Shown piece by piece: positions 33,151-42,427 of a DNA stretch of 42,441 nt; position 1 is the first letter of the stretch, and every line of letters begins with the position of its first letter. A model generated the notes under the pieces. The model saw nothing but the letters and a program-made list of their open reading frames with translations. It made no database searches and had not been told where the DNA came from. This DNA comes from CAZBRS01 sp964494475 (lineage in GTDB: Bacteria > Myxococcota_A > UBA9042 > CAZBRS01): positions 1 to 42,441 of the forward strand of contig CAZBRS010000045.1 of the NCBI GenBank assembly GCA_964494475.1. The letters are read 5' to 3'. The translations under genes and the position numbers were made by a program.

Positions 33151-35769
33151 TCAGTCGACGGCTGTCTTCGTCCGCAAGAACAGCTCCGTCGCGGGCTCGC
33201 GCAGGTTGTAGTGGCTGCTCATCACGGCGCCGTAGGCGCCCGCGGTGGCGATCAAGAGCACGTCGCCCGCGTCGGTCGCGGGCAGGCGCCTCGCGCTGCC
33301 GAGGGTGTCGCCGCTCTCGCAGATGGGGCCGACCACGTTGGCCACTTCGGTCAGGGGCTGGTCCAGGCGCGTCAGGTTCACGATGTCGTGGTACGAGCCG
33401 TAGAGCGCGGGGCGGATCAGCGAGTTCATGCCGGCGTCGACGCCCACGTAGTGGGTGGCGCCCTTCTGCTTGGTCTGCGTGACGCGGGCCAGCAGCACGC
33501 CCGCGCGGGCCACCAGGAAGCGCCCGGGCTCGAGCCACAGCGACAACTTGGGGTTCGCCTCGCGCACGCGTGCCAGGTTCTGGTCCAGGGCCGCGGTGTC
33601 GAGCAGCGCCTGGCCCGGCTTGTAAGGCACGCCCAGGCCACCGCCCACGTCGAGCACCCGCACGGAGGGGAAGCGCTCGGCCAGCCCCGCCAGGAAGAGC
33701 GCCGTGGTGCGCCAGGCCTCGGGGGCCAGGATGCCCGAGCCCACGTGGGCGTGGAGCCCGATGATGGTCACGTCGTGCTTCAGGGCCAGATCGGCCAGCC
33801 GATCGAGCTCCGAGGGCCACACGCCGAACTTCGAGGCCTCGCCCCCCGTGTGCACGTGCTTGTGGTGGCCGAGGCCATGGCCCGGGTCGATGCGGATGAA
33901 CAGCTCGCGGCCGCGAAAGGTCTCGGGCCAGCGCTCGAGGGGGAACAGGTTGTCGAGCGTCACCTGCACGCCCTGGGCGAGCGCGTCCGCGTACTCGGCC
34001 TCAGAGGCGAAGTTGGGCGTGAACAGCAGGTCGGCCGGGGCCAGGTCGGGCAGCGTGCGGCGTACGTGCGCGATCTCGCCCGGCGACACGCACTCGAAGC
34101 CGAGCCCCAGGCTGCCGAAGAGCTTCAGGATCTCGGGGTGCGCGTTGGCCTTCACCGCGTAGAGCACGCGATCGACCGACGTCAGACCCTCGAGGGTGCG
34201 CGCGGCCTTCTCGAGGGCGCCCTGGTCGTAGACGTAGCGCGGCGTGTGCTGGTCGGCCAGGGCGAGCAACTCGGCGCGCCGGGGGCGCCACCAGGCGGTG
34301 GGGCCCGAGACCTCGTCGAGGTGCGGCTCGGGCGCGAACTGCTCGGCCCAGGTGGGACCGAACAGGCCGCCCATCGGCACGTCGGCGAACAGCAGTTCGT
34401 GCAGGCGCGCCACCAGCCGGTCGGCCTGGTCGTGGTCGACCACGAAGCTAAGGTTCAGGTCGCTGGCAGCCTGGCTCACCAGGTACAGGCGCGGCTCCTG
34501 GAACAGCTCGAGCGCCGGCCCCAGGCGGTGCAGGATGGCGCGGATGTGCCGCCCCACCAGGCTGACCACGGAGCAGTCGGTGACGATGGTGACGCGGCAG
34601 AGCTTCGAGAGCTCCCGCACCAGCGCCTTCATGAGGGCGGGATCGGCCACGTTGACGGCCGGATCGAGGGTGACCGTGAGGTTCACTTCGGAGGTCGAGA
34701 CCAGGTCGATGGACATCCCCGCGTTCTTGAACACGGTGAAGATGTCGGCCAGGAATCCGACCTGCTGCCACATGCCCGAGGTCTCGAGCGACAGCAACGT
34801 GACGCGGCTCTTGGTCGAGATGGCCTTGACGCGCGCCTCGCCGTCGGGGGCGTCGGCCGACACGACCGTGCCCACCGCGTCGGGGCGCTCGGCGCAGCGT
34901 ACGTGCAGGGGGATGCGATGGCGGCGCACGGGTCCGAGGCAGCGCGGGTGAAGCACCTTGGCGCCGGTCGAGACGATCTCCTGGGCCTCGTCGTAGCCGA
35001 GCAGGGTGAGCAGGCGGGCCGCGGGCACCTGGCGCGGATTCGCGGTGTAGACGCCGGGGACGTCCGTCCATATCTCGCAGCGCACGGCGCCGAGCCGGGC
35101 CGCGAAGTAGCTGGCCGAGGTGTCGCTGCCGCCGCGACCGAGCAGCACGGTGTCGCCGTCGGGGTTGCGAGCGATGAAGCCCTGGGTGAGGAGCACGGCC
35201 TCGGGGAGGACGCGGAGCGAGGCCGCCAGCGCGGGATCGGGCTCGTCGGTGCAGGTCGCGTTCAGGTAGCCGCGTGCCGGGTTGCCCGTCGGCGCCTCTT
35301 CGGCGACCAGCCAATCGCGCGCGTCGAGCCAGGCGCAGCCGAGCCCCTGGCTCTTCAGGAACGCGGCGCCGAGGCGCGTGAGCAGGAGCTCGCCATGGGC
35401 CATCATGCGCGCCTGCAGGGCCGGGGTGGCCTCGCGGGTGAGCGACGCGCCCAGGGCCAGGCGCTCCAGGGCCGCCAGGTCGGGCCCCAGGGCCTCTTCG
35501 AGCGAGACTCCGAGCTCGTCGGCCGCCTGCTGGTGCCGCTCGCGCAGGCTGGTCAGCAGCGGCTCGTGCCGCCCGGCCACGGCCTCGCGCGCCAGCTTCT
35601 CCAGGTCGTTCGACACGCCCGACAGCGCCGAGCAGACGATGAACGGGCGCAACCCCTCGTCGAGGCGGAGCCGGGCCTCGGCGGCGATGGTCTCCCAGCG
35701 GGCGCGTCCGGAGACGCTGGTGCCGCCGAACTTCAGGACGACGAAGGGGGCTTGCTGCAGAACGGCCAA
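33151..35769 (-). CDS. Bifunctional aspartate kinase / diaminopimelate decarboxylase
   Basis: A single 872-residue protein joins the first and last enzymes of lysine synthesis. Residues ~1-290 are aspartate kinase (KFGGTSVS with K13; GRGGSDTSA; EIWTDVPGVYTANPR). Residues ~300-470 are two ACT-type regulatory segments (SLETSGMWQQVGFLADIF, VSLVGRH). Residues ~480-872 are PLP-dependent diaminopimelate decarboxylase: K540 in YAVKAN, HAHVGSGI, the glycine loop VGGGLGVPY, and C817 in CESGD. Fused LysC-LysA is known from some bacteria such as xanthomonads. The start is TTG at 35769, with GGAGG (35776-35780) 6 nt upstream and no better ATG. Fusion ties flux entry and exit; ACT domains imply amino-acid feedback. 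A weak promoter-like TTGCGC...CATAAA lies upstream. Confidence 0.94.
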   Translation of the reverse strand: MAVLQQAPFVVLKFGGTSVSGRARWETIAAEARLRLDEGLRPFIVCSALSGVSNDLEKLAREAVAGRHEPLLTSLRERHQQAADELGVSLEEALGPDLAALERLALGASLTREATPALQARMMAHGELLLTRLGAAFLKSQGLGCAWLDARDWLVAEEAPTGNPARGYLNATCTDEPDPALAASLRVLPEAVLLTQGFIARNPDGDTVLLGRGGSDTSASYFAARLGAVRCEIWTDVPGVYTANPRQVPAARLLTLLGYDEAQEIVSTGAKVLHPRCLGPVRRHRIPLHVRCAERPDAVGTVVSADAPDGEARVKAISTKSRVTLLSLETSGMWQQVGFLADIFTVFKNAGMSIDLVSTSEVNLTVTLDPAVNVADPALMKALVRELSKLCRVTIVTDCSVVSLVGRHIRAILHRLGPALELFQEPRLYLVSQAASDLNLSFVVDHDQADRLVARLHELLFADVPMGGLFGPTWAEQFAPEPHLDEVSGPTAWWRPRRAELLALADQHTPRYVYDQGALEKAARTLEGLTSVDRVLYAVKANAHPEILKLFGSLGLGFECVSPGEIAHVRRTLPDLAPADLLFTPNFASEAEYADALAQGVQVTLDNLFPLERWPETFRGRELFIRIDPGHGLGHHKHVHTGGEASKFGVWPSELDRLADLALKHDVTIIGLHAHVGSGILAPEAWRTTALFLAGLAERFPSVRVLDVGGGLGVPYKPGQALLDTAALDQNLARVREANPKLSLWLEPGRFLVARAGVLLARVTQTKQKGATHYVGVDAGMNSLIRPALYGSYHDIVNLTRLDQPLTEVANVVGPICESGDTLGSARRLPATDAGDVLLIATAGAYGAVMSSHYNLREPATELFLRTKTAVD

Positions 35770-35927
35770 GGGGGGCCTCCGAGGTTGCGTGCCGATAGCC
35801 GCAAGGGACGCACGTTTATGAGGACGCCTCGACGATCGCGCAAGGTGCCATGCCGGAAGAGGGCCCTTGACGCCCGCCAGCCGACGCGGGATGGTCGCTG
35901 GCGAACTCGACCTTTTCGGAGCCCCCC

Positions 35928-36315
35928 GTGCGCTGGCTCGACGTCACCGTTCCCCTCGGGCCCGAGCTCGTCGACTACCCCGGCGACCCCACCTTCGCGG
36001 CCGTGCCCCACGCGGTCGTCGACCCCGCCCTGCGGGGCAGCTACGCCGTGCACCGCCTGGCGCTCGGCACGCACACGGGCACGCACGTCGACGCGCCCTG
36101 CCACGTCGATCCGAACGGNNNNNNNNNNNNNNNNNNNNNNNNNNNNNNNNNNNNNNNNNNNNNNNNNNNNNNNNNNNNNNNNNNNNNNNNNNNNNNNNNN
36201 NNNNNNNNNNNNNNNNNNCGCGCCCGCCGGGCCGTGCGAGCTGGTGGTGCTGCCGCTGCGGCTCGAGGGGCTCGACGGCGCGCCCGCGCGGGCGTTCGTG
36301 GGGGTGACATCATGA
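35928..36315 (+). CDS. Cyclase-family metal hydrolase (kynurenine-formamidase-like), interrupted by gap
   Basis: The first 64 residues and last ~32 residues are visible. The family motif HTGTHVDAPCH gives metal ligands H49, H53, D55 and H59, and the N-terminus WLDVTVPLGPELVDYPGD is typical of the cyclase/KynB group. The C-terminus CELVVLPLRLEGLDGAPARA is the usual closing strand. Full-length relatives have about 210 residues, so the true gap should be several hundred nt, larger than the 100 N shown. The GTG start is preceded only by a weak GGAG. The stop overlaps the next ATG (ATGA). Whether the substrate is N-formylkynurenine or another amide/lactone cannot be told; no other kyn genes are visible. 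Confidence 0.8.
36119..36218. other. Assembly gap (100 N) inside the cyclase gene
   Basis: A 100-N placeholder; flanking frames differ and family length suggests a larger real gap of about 300 nt. Confidence 0.98.
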
Positions 36316-38897
36316 CTCGACGTCGAGCGTTGTGGCTGGCCCTCGCGCTCACGTTGGCCTCGACGGCCATTTGCCCGGGCTGCGCGACCGACGGGATCGA
36401 CGAGCACGAGGACGACTGGCGCGGGCGCCTCGAGAACTTCGAAGAACCGGAGTACGGCTGCGACGACCCGTGCCGCCGTCAGCCTCCCGAGTGGTCAGGT
36501 GGCGTGGCCCCTGTCTCTTGGCAGGTCGCCGACCTCCTCGTGACCGTGGACCAGGTTCGGGGCACGTTCGACGTGGAGCACGGCCCGACGGGAACGGCGT
36601 TGCGTGGCCTGGCCCCCGCGGTCGAGGTCGTCGAGGGCGACCAGCGACGCCTCGTCGTGCTGCGATTGAACTGCCTGCCGGCGGGTGGGTGCGAGGAGCC
36701 CTCCCGGCTGGAGTGCACCGCGACGACCGCGCTCGGGCTCGAGGTCGCCCTGACGTTCGAGGTGGCGTGCTCCGACGGGGCGCCGCTCCGCGTCACGTCG
36801 CGGTTCACGAACGTCGGAGCCCAGCCCGTGACGGTGCGCCGCGTCTTCCCCTTCCACGTGGCCGAGGGCTCCACCTCGGGAGCCTGGCTGGGCAGCGACC
36901 CGGCGAGGGTGCGCGTGCTGCAGAACGGGTCTGACGAGTTCGTCGACTACTTCGTGAACCTCCTCCCCGGGACCACGCCGCTCACGCCCTGGCAGAAGAA
37001 CGCGCTGGTCCTCGGCGGCACGTCGTCGTACTCGAACGGCAGCGTTGCGGCCGTCGATCTCGACAGCAGCGCGTCGCTCGTCGTGGGGTTCCTGGGGCCC
37101 GAGTGGGCGGTGCCCCTGGTGGCGCTGGCCGGCGACCTCTCGAACCCCTTGGGCGCCGAAGGCCGACGCCCCCTGGCCCACGTGTCGGCCGAGCTCCGCT
37201 TTCCGAAGGACACGCCGCTTCCGCCCGGCGCCGTCCTTCCCGGCGGAACCGCGCTCTTCCACCTCGGCGCCTACACCCCCTTCGACGCGCTCGAGGCCTA
37301 CGCCGACGAAGTGGCCCGTTACCACGACGTGCACCTCCCCGCGGCCCCGCAGTCGGGCTGGGACTCGTGGTACACGCCGCGCGGCACCGACCTGGACCAC
37401 GCGTACCTCGCCGACAACGCCGCGGCCCTGGCGCGCCTGTTCGGAGACTGGGGCCTCTCGAGCCAGCAGCTCGACTGGGGCTGGCAGGACAACTGGGGCG
37501 ACTGGAACGCCAACCAGCACTTCCCGGACGGCCTGGCGGCCACGGCCTCGGCGATCACGGCGCACGGCCTGAAGCCCGAGCTGTGGATCGCGCCCTTCTC
37601 GGCCACGACGGTCTCGAGCGTGTGGCAGCAGCACCCCGATTGGTTCACGGCCAAGGACACCTACGGCAAGGTGCTCGCGGGCGCCGATCAGCACCCCTTC
37701 GACCTGGCGAACCCCGCCGTGCTCGAGCACCTCGAGTCCCTCGGCCGCCGCGTCGCCGACTGGGGCTTCGAGAGCGTGAAGCTGGACTTCGCGTACTATG
37801 GCTTGCTGGTCGATCGGGAGGCTGACTGGCAGCGCACGCCCACGGCCCTGTACCGTGACGCGGTGCGACGCTTCCGCGCGGGGGTGGGTCCCGAACCCAC
37901 GTTCATCAACATCGCCATGGCCGTGCAGAACTACGGGCTGGTCGACGCGCTGCGCGTGGGGCTCGACACCTGGCCCTGCTGGGAGGGCGGCACGGCGTGC
38001 GAGCACAACGCCGGCGGCCTCGGCGCCCAGGGCGTGAAGCCCATGGTGCGCATGACGGCGCGGCGCTACTGGCTGAACGGGCGCGTGTGGTGGAACCACA
38101 ACGACCAGGTCTTCGTGCGCGACCTCTCGCTCGACGAACAGCGCGCGTGGTACACGCTGGCCGCGATCTCGGGCGGGATGATCTCGCTGGGCGAGGACGC
38201 CACCACGCTGACCGAGGAGCAGACCGACGTGTACCGGCGCATCCTGCCGCTCACGGGCCTCACGGCGCGACCCCTCGACCTCTTCGAGCGCGAGTTCCCC
38301 GAGGTGTGGGTGCAACGGCAGGCGGACCCGCCGGGCGCGTTGGTGGCGTTCTTCAACTGGGGCGCCAACACCGACCTGACCACGCTGCCCTTCACGCCGC
38401 GGGCCGAAGGCCCCGTCACGCACCGCCTCGACGTGACGAACCTCGGCGTGCCCTCGTCGCCCGAGTACACGGCGCTGGAGTTCTGGAGCCACGAACTGCA
38501 GCCCTTCGTCACCGCGCTCGAGGTCACCGTCCCTCCGCGGTCGGTGCGCGTGTACCGGGTAGCATCCCGCCAGGCGACCACGTTCGTCGGCACCGACCGG
38601 CACGTGCTCATGGGCCCCGGCGTCGTCAGGAACCCTCGCGGCGTCACCGACGTCCGCGACGGCGAGGTCCTCATGGTGGGCGTCGAAGCCGACGTGCTGC
38701 CCGTGCCCGGGTTGCGGCAGCGCCTGTGGTTCCGCCCCGCTGGATCCACCCTGCACTGGGAGGGCTGCCGTGCCGTCGCGGAGGGCCTGTCCGAGCTCAC
38801 GGAGACGTACGACGCCGAGTCGGGGCTCTGCGAGGTGGCCTTCACGGGGCAGGACACGATCTGGCACACCCTGCGCGTCGAGTCGGTGCCGAAATGA
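36312..38897 (+). CDS. GH36-like (melibiase-type) glycoside hydrolase lipoprotein
   Basis: An 861-residue envelope enzyme, probably an alpha-galactosidase or related alpha-glycosidase. A signal with a weak lipobox (ICPGC, Cys24) is followed by a beta-sandwich domain to about residue 340. Next comes the (beta/alpha)8 barrel beginning WDSWYTPRGTDLDHAYLADN and LDWGWQDNWGDWNANQHF. The catalytic Asp pair is D492 (VKLDFAYYG) and D552 (VGLDTWPCW), 60 residues apart as in Thermotoga GalA. A C-terminal beta domain (about 690-861) follows. The ATG overlaps the cyclase stop and the stop overlaps the YaiI-like ATG, so the three genes form a tightly coupled operon although their functions seem unrelated. 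Export is inferred, not shown. Confidence 0.87.
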   Translation: MTRRRALWLALALTLASTAICPGCATDGIDEHEDDWRGRLENFEEPEYGCDDPCRRQPPEWSGGVAPVSWQVADLLVTVDQVRGTFDVEHGPTGTALRGLAPAVEVVEGDQRRLVVLRLNCLPAGGCEEPSRLECTATTALGLEVALTFEVACSDGAPLRVTSRFTNVGAQPVTVRRVFPFHVAEGSTSGAWLGSDPARVRVLQNGSDEFVDYFVNLLPGTTPLTPWQKNALVLGGTSSYSNGSVAAVDLDSSASLVVGFLGPEWAVPLVALAGDLSNPLGAEGRRPLAHVSAELRFPKDTPLPPGAVLPGGTALFHLGAYTPFDALEAYADEVARYHDVHLPAAPQSGWDSWYTPRGTDLDHAYLADNAAALARLFGDWGLSSQQLDWGWQDNWGDWNANQHFPDGLAATASAITAHGLKPELWIAPFSATTVSSVWQQHPDWFTAKDTYGKVLAGADQHPFDLANPAVLEHLESLGRRVADWGFESVKLDFAYYGLLVDREADWQRTPTALYRDAVRRFRAGVGPEPTFINIAMAVQNYGLVDALRVGLDTWPCWEGGTACEHNAGGLGAQGVKPMVRMTARRYWLNGRVWWNHNDQVFVRDLSLDEQRAWYTLAAISGGMISLGEDATTLTEEQTDVYRRILPLTGLTARPLDLFEREFPEVWVQRQADPPGALVAFFNWGANTDLTTLPFTPRAEGPVTHRLDVTNLGVPSSPEYTALEFWSHELQPFVTALEVTVPPRSVRVYRVASRQATTFVGTDRHVLMGPGVVRNPRGVTDVRDGEVLMVGVEADVLPVPGLRQRLWFRPAGSTLHWEGCRAVAEGLSELTETYDAESGLCEVAFTGQDTIWHTLRVESVPK

Positions 38898-39355
38898 CGC
38901 TGACGCCGTCGCCCACCCTCTACCTCGACGCCGACGGCTGCCCCGTGAAGGAGGAGGCCATCCAGGTGGCCCTGCGCCACCGTTGGCCCATCTTCGTGGT
39001 GGCCAACCGCTACCTCACGCTGCCGAAGCGCGCGGGGCTCGAGATGGTGGTGGTGCCCGGCGGCACCGACGTGGCCGACACCTGGATCGCCGAGCGCGCC
39101 GACGCGCGCGACGTGGTGATCACCAGCGACATCCCGCTGGCCGCGCGCGCCGTCGCGAAGGGCGCCGTGGTGCTCACGCCCAAGTCGCGCCGGCTCGACG
39201 CCTCGAACGTGGGCGAGGCCCTGGCCACGCGCGATCTGCTCACCAACCTGCGCGAGGGCGGCCTCTCGACCGGGGGGCCGGCGCCCTTCGGGCCGAAGGA
39301 TCGCTCACGTTTCCTCAACGAGTTGGATAAACTGCTGGGGTCGCTCGCGCGATAA
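38894..39355 (+). CDS. YaiI/YqxD family (UPF0178, DUF188) protein
   Basis: A 153-residue protein of normal length. The family opening LYLDADGCPVKEEA is clear, and VVITSDIPLAARAVAKGA carries the second conserved acidic motif of this PIN-like fold. LTPKSRRL and the C-terminal RFLNELDK complete the match. The acidic residues suggest a metal-dependent nuclease, but the biochemical role of the family is not settled. It overlaps the upstream GH36-like gene by 4 nt (ATGA). Confidence 0.92.
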   Translation: MTLTPSPTLYLDADGCPVKEEAIQVALRHRWPIFVVANRYLTLPKRAGLEMVVVPGGTDVADTWIAERADARDVVITSDIPLAARAVAKGAVVLTPKSRRLDASNVGEALATRDLLTNLREGGLSTGGPAPFGPKDRSRFLNELDKLLGSLAR

Positions 39356-39376
39356 GTCTCGAGAGGTCATCCCATC

Positions 39377-42300
39377 GTGTTCGTCCTCGTGGCGCTCCTC
39401 CTGGTGCTCCTGCCGCCGCCGAGCCACTCCCTCCCGGTTCCGGTGGCGCTCCCTTCGCTTTGTTCGTCCACGTGCTTCCCCGAGGGCGCCGCGGTCTGCA
39501 CGCCACAGGGCCTGCAGACGTGCTTGCCCCTGACCCCGAGCCCCTGCCTGACCTGGACCGCGCCCGCGTCCTGCCCCGATGGGACGACCTGCTCGGCCGG
39601 CAGGTGCCGTGCGAAGTGCGCGAGCGAATGCGCCCCCGCGGGGGCCACGCGCTGCAGGGCCAACGCCGTGGTCACGTGCGCCGATCGTGACCGCGACGGC
39701 TGCCTCGAATGGGGAGACCCGAAGACCTGCGGGCGTGAAGATTGCGTCCTGGGCCACTGCGAGCCCGGTTGCCGCAACGAGTGCAGCACGCCCGAGGCCA
39801 CCGCGTGCGACGGCGACAGCCTGCTGGCCTGCGCCGACGTCGACGGCGATCGGTGCCTCGAGTGGAGCGACCCCGTTCCTTGCCCCGAAGGGTTCACCTG
39901 CGCCAACGGTCGTTGCGCCCGCGCGTGCGTGCCCGAGTGCAGCGTCGAAGGCGCGCTGGCGTGTGACGGGCCCTTTGCGTGGCGCGCGTGCGGGCACGCC
40001 GACGCCGATCGTTGCCTCGACTGGGGCCCGCCCCAGGCCTGCGAGCCGGGCTCCACGTGCGCGGCCGGGGCGTGCGCCGAGCGCTGCCGCTCCGAATGCA
40101 CCGTGCTGGGCGCCACCGAGTGCCGCGGCGAGATGTTGCGCACGTGCGGCGATGCCAACGGCGACGGTTGCCTCGAATGGAGCAGCGCCACGCCCTGCCC
40201 CGAGGGCACGCTGTGCTCGGCGGGCGAGTGCCGCACCACCTGTCGGTCCGAGTGCCCCCGCGCCGACGCCACGGTGTGCGACACCGGTCGACTGCGCACG
40301 TGCGGCGACGTCGACGGCGACGGCTGCCTCGAGTGGGGTTCGGCCGTGTCCTGTCCCAGGGGGCGCGCGTGCGCCAACGGTGCCTGCCAGGCCGGGGGTG
40401 GGGTCGAGTGCACCGCCCGGGGCGATCGGCGCTGCCTGGGTGACGCCTTCCAGGAGTGCGCGCCCTCCCCTGACGGGCGCGGGCTGGCCTGGGGCACTCC
40501 GGTGACGTGCCCGGCCCGCCAGTTCTGCGCGAACGGCCGGTGTGCCGGCGCCTGCCGCGACGAGTGCACCGTGCAGGACGAGCGACAGTGCGTGGCCGGC
40601 GCGGCGTGGGCCGCCTGCACGGATCTCGACGGCGACGGCTGCCTCGAGTGGTCGCTGCCCACGGCCTGCGACGGGCGCTCGACGTGCTCCGGCGGCCGGT
40701 GCCGACAGCGGCGGGCCTCCGAGTGCGCTCCGTCGGGGGCGACGCGCTGCGACGCGGCTCACCAGGGGGTGCAGACCTGCCTGGACGCGAACGACGACGG
40801 AGTGCTCGAGTGGGGGACGGTGGCGCCCTGCGGGCTCGGCCGGGTGTGCGCGAGCGGCGCGTGCGTTCCTCAGTGCGTCGACGAGTGCAGCGGGGCCGGC
40901 ACGGTACGCTGCTCGGGTCCGTTTGGCGTGGAGCGCTGCGCCGATCGCGACGGCGACGGCTGCCTCGAGTGGGGCTCGGTGGTCGCCTGCCCCGACGGCC
41001 AACGCTGCGCCGGAGGGGTCTGCGGACGTGGCTGCGGGGGCGTCTGCACGAACCCGGCCGCGACCGCCTGCGCCTCCGACGGCCGGGCCTTGCTCGCGTG
41101 CCGCGACCTCGACGACGACGGTTGCCTCGAGTGGACCTCCCCGGAGCCCTGCCCCTCCGGGGCCACGTGCTCGAACGGAGCCTGCGGCCCGCGCTGCCTC
41201 GACGAGTGCTCCGAGGTCGGGGCCCGTCGCTGCGCCGGCCCCCGCTCGGTGTTCGTATGCGGCGACGCCAACGCCGACGGCTGCCGCGAATGGAGCGACG
41301 CCGAGGTGTGCCCTTCGGGCCTGGTGTGCGTCGACGGGGCCTGCACGCGCGCCTGCCGCGACGAGTGCGCCAAGGCCTGGGCCGAGTCCTGCGACGACGC
41401 CCATACGGGCGTTCGTACGTGCTCGGATCTCGACGGCGATGGCTGCCTCGAGTGGGGCAGCGTGGTCTCCTGCAGCCGCGGCCGCGTGTGCGCGGAGGGC
41501 GACTGCGTTCGGGCGTGCCGCGACGAGTGCGGGCCCGTCGACGCGAGCGCCTGCACGCCCTCGGGCCTGGCGGCGCGACGTTGCGTCGACCTGAACCGCG
41601 ACGGCTGCCTGGAGTGGGGCAGCACCCTGCCCTGCCCCGATGGCTTCACGTGCCAGGACGGCGATTGCCGCCCGCTCCCGATCCCCGGGACCCTCCGCTT
41701 GTCCGAGGTCGGCCCCGGCGAGGCGGGCTCCGAGCCCTTCGTCGAGCTCAAGGGAGACCCGGGCCTCGATCTCTCAGAGTTCTCGCTGCGCCTCGAGGGC
41801 GGCGGCGGCAAGGGCTCGGCCACGGTGCCGCTCGCCGGTCGCGTACCGCCGAACGGCTTCGTGGTGGTCGGGAGGGCCGAGGCGCCCACCCTGCAGAAGG
41901 GCGCGGTCGACGTGCCCGCGGATCTGCCCCTCGCTGGATTGCCCCTTCGACTCGAGCTTCGCTGGCGCGACGTCGTGGCCGACGCCGTGGCGCTCAGCCG
42001 AGACCAGCGCGAGGTGCGGCCGGCCGAAGGCTCCGCGCTTCACCTGGACGGGACCGTGGTCGCCGTCGGCCGCGGCGTGAACGGAGACGACACCGACGAC
42101 AACGCCGCCGATTGGCGGGCCTGGCCCGCGGCCACCCCCGGCACCTGGAACGGCCCGGCCAACGTCCGGCCGCTCGCCACGCTCGACTGCCCCACGGGGG
42201 TGCGCGCCGGCCGCGTGGCGCCCTTCGACGGCAGCCGCTCGGCCGATCCCGACGGACGACTCGGCCGCTGGCGCTTCGCCTTCGACGACGGCGTGACGGT

Positions 42301-42427
42301 GGAGGGCCCCATCCCGCGCTTCGAGCGCCTCTTCGTGTCGCCGGGCGTGCATCGGCTCGTGCTGACGGTCGAGGACGACGCGGGAGCGCGGGCGACGACG
42401 ACGTGCACGATCGAGGTGGCGCCGTGA
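39377..42427 (+). CDS. Secreted protein with 14 Cys-rich DGCLEW repeats, lamin-tail-like and PKD-like domains
   Basis: The 1016-residue product has a signal peptide (about residues 1-19, hydrophobic core LVALLLVLLPPP). From residue ~29 to ~770 it holds 14 tandem units of 50-54 residues (the first is degenerate). The consensus is C-x3-C, C, C, then D-x-D/N-G-D-G-C-L-E-W, then three more Cys (CPxGxxCxxGxC). The DLDGDGCLEW segment has the acidic spacing of a calcium-binding loop. Residues ~775-880 resemble a lamin-tail domain (LRLSEVGPGEAGSEPFVELKG). Residues ~929-1016 resemble a PKD domain (LDCPTGVRAGRVAPFDGSRS, DGRLGRWRFAFDDG). It starts at a GTG with AGAGG about 10 nt upstream. No catalytic site or C-terminal sorting tag is seen; a surface adhesion or matrix role is a guess. 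Confidence 0.82.
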   Translation: MFVLVALLLVLLPPPSHSLPVPVALPSLCSSTCFPEGAAVCTPQGLQTCLPLTPSPCLTWTAPASCPDGTTCSAGRCRAKCASECAPAGATRCRANAVVTCADRDRDGCLEWGDPKTCGREDCVLGHCEPGCRNECSTPEATACDGDSLLACADVDGDRCLEWSDPVPCPEGFTCANGRCARACVPECSVEGALACDGPFAWRACGHADADRCLDWGPPQACEPGSTCAAGACAERCRSECTVLGATECRGEMLRTCGDANGDGCLEWSSATPCPEGTLCSAGECRTTCRSECPRADATVCDTGRLRTCGDVDGDGCLEWGSAVSCPRGRACANGACQAGGGVECTARGDRRCLGDAFQECAPSPDGRGLAWGTPVTCPARQFCANGRCAGACRDECTVQDERQCVAGAAWAACTDLDGDGCLEWSLPTACDGRSTCSGGRCRQRRASECAPSGATRCDAAHQGVQTCLDANDDGVLEWGTVAPCGLGRVCASGACVPQCVDECSGAGTVRCSGPFGVERCADRDGDGCLEWGSVVACPDGQRCAGGVCGRGCGGVCTNPAATACASDGRALLACRDLDDDGCLEWTSPEPCPSGATCSNGACGPRCLDECSEVGARRCAGPRSVFVCGDANADGCREWSDAEVCPSGLVCVDGACTRACRDECAKAWAESCDDAHTGVRTCSDLDGDGCLEWGSVVSCSRGRVCAEGDCVRACRDECGPVDASACTPSGLAARRCVDLNRDGCLEWGSTLPCPDGFTCQDGDCRPLPIPGTLRLSEVGPGEAGSEPFVELKGDPGLDLSEFSLRLEGGGGKGSATVPLAGRVPPNGFVVVGRAEAPTLQKGAVDVPADLPLAGLPLRLELRWRDVVADAVALSRDQREVRPAEGSALHLDGTVVAVGRGVNGDDTDDNAADWRAWPAATPGTWNGPANVRPLATLDCPTGVRAGRVAPFDGSRSADPDGRLGRWRFAFDDGVTVEGPIPRFERLFVSPGVHRLVLTVEDDAGARATTTCTIEVAP

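Noticed and set aside
39460..41660. Regular repetition in the DNA resembling an array
   Set aside because: Units are diverged, ~156 bp long and keep the frame; they encode protein repeats. No CRISPR-like identical short repeats with unique spacers exist.
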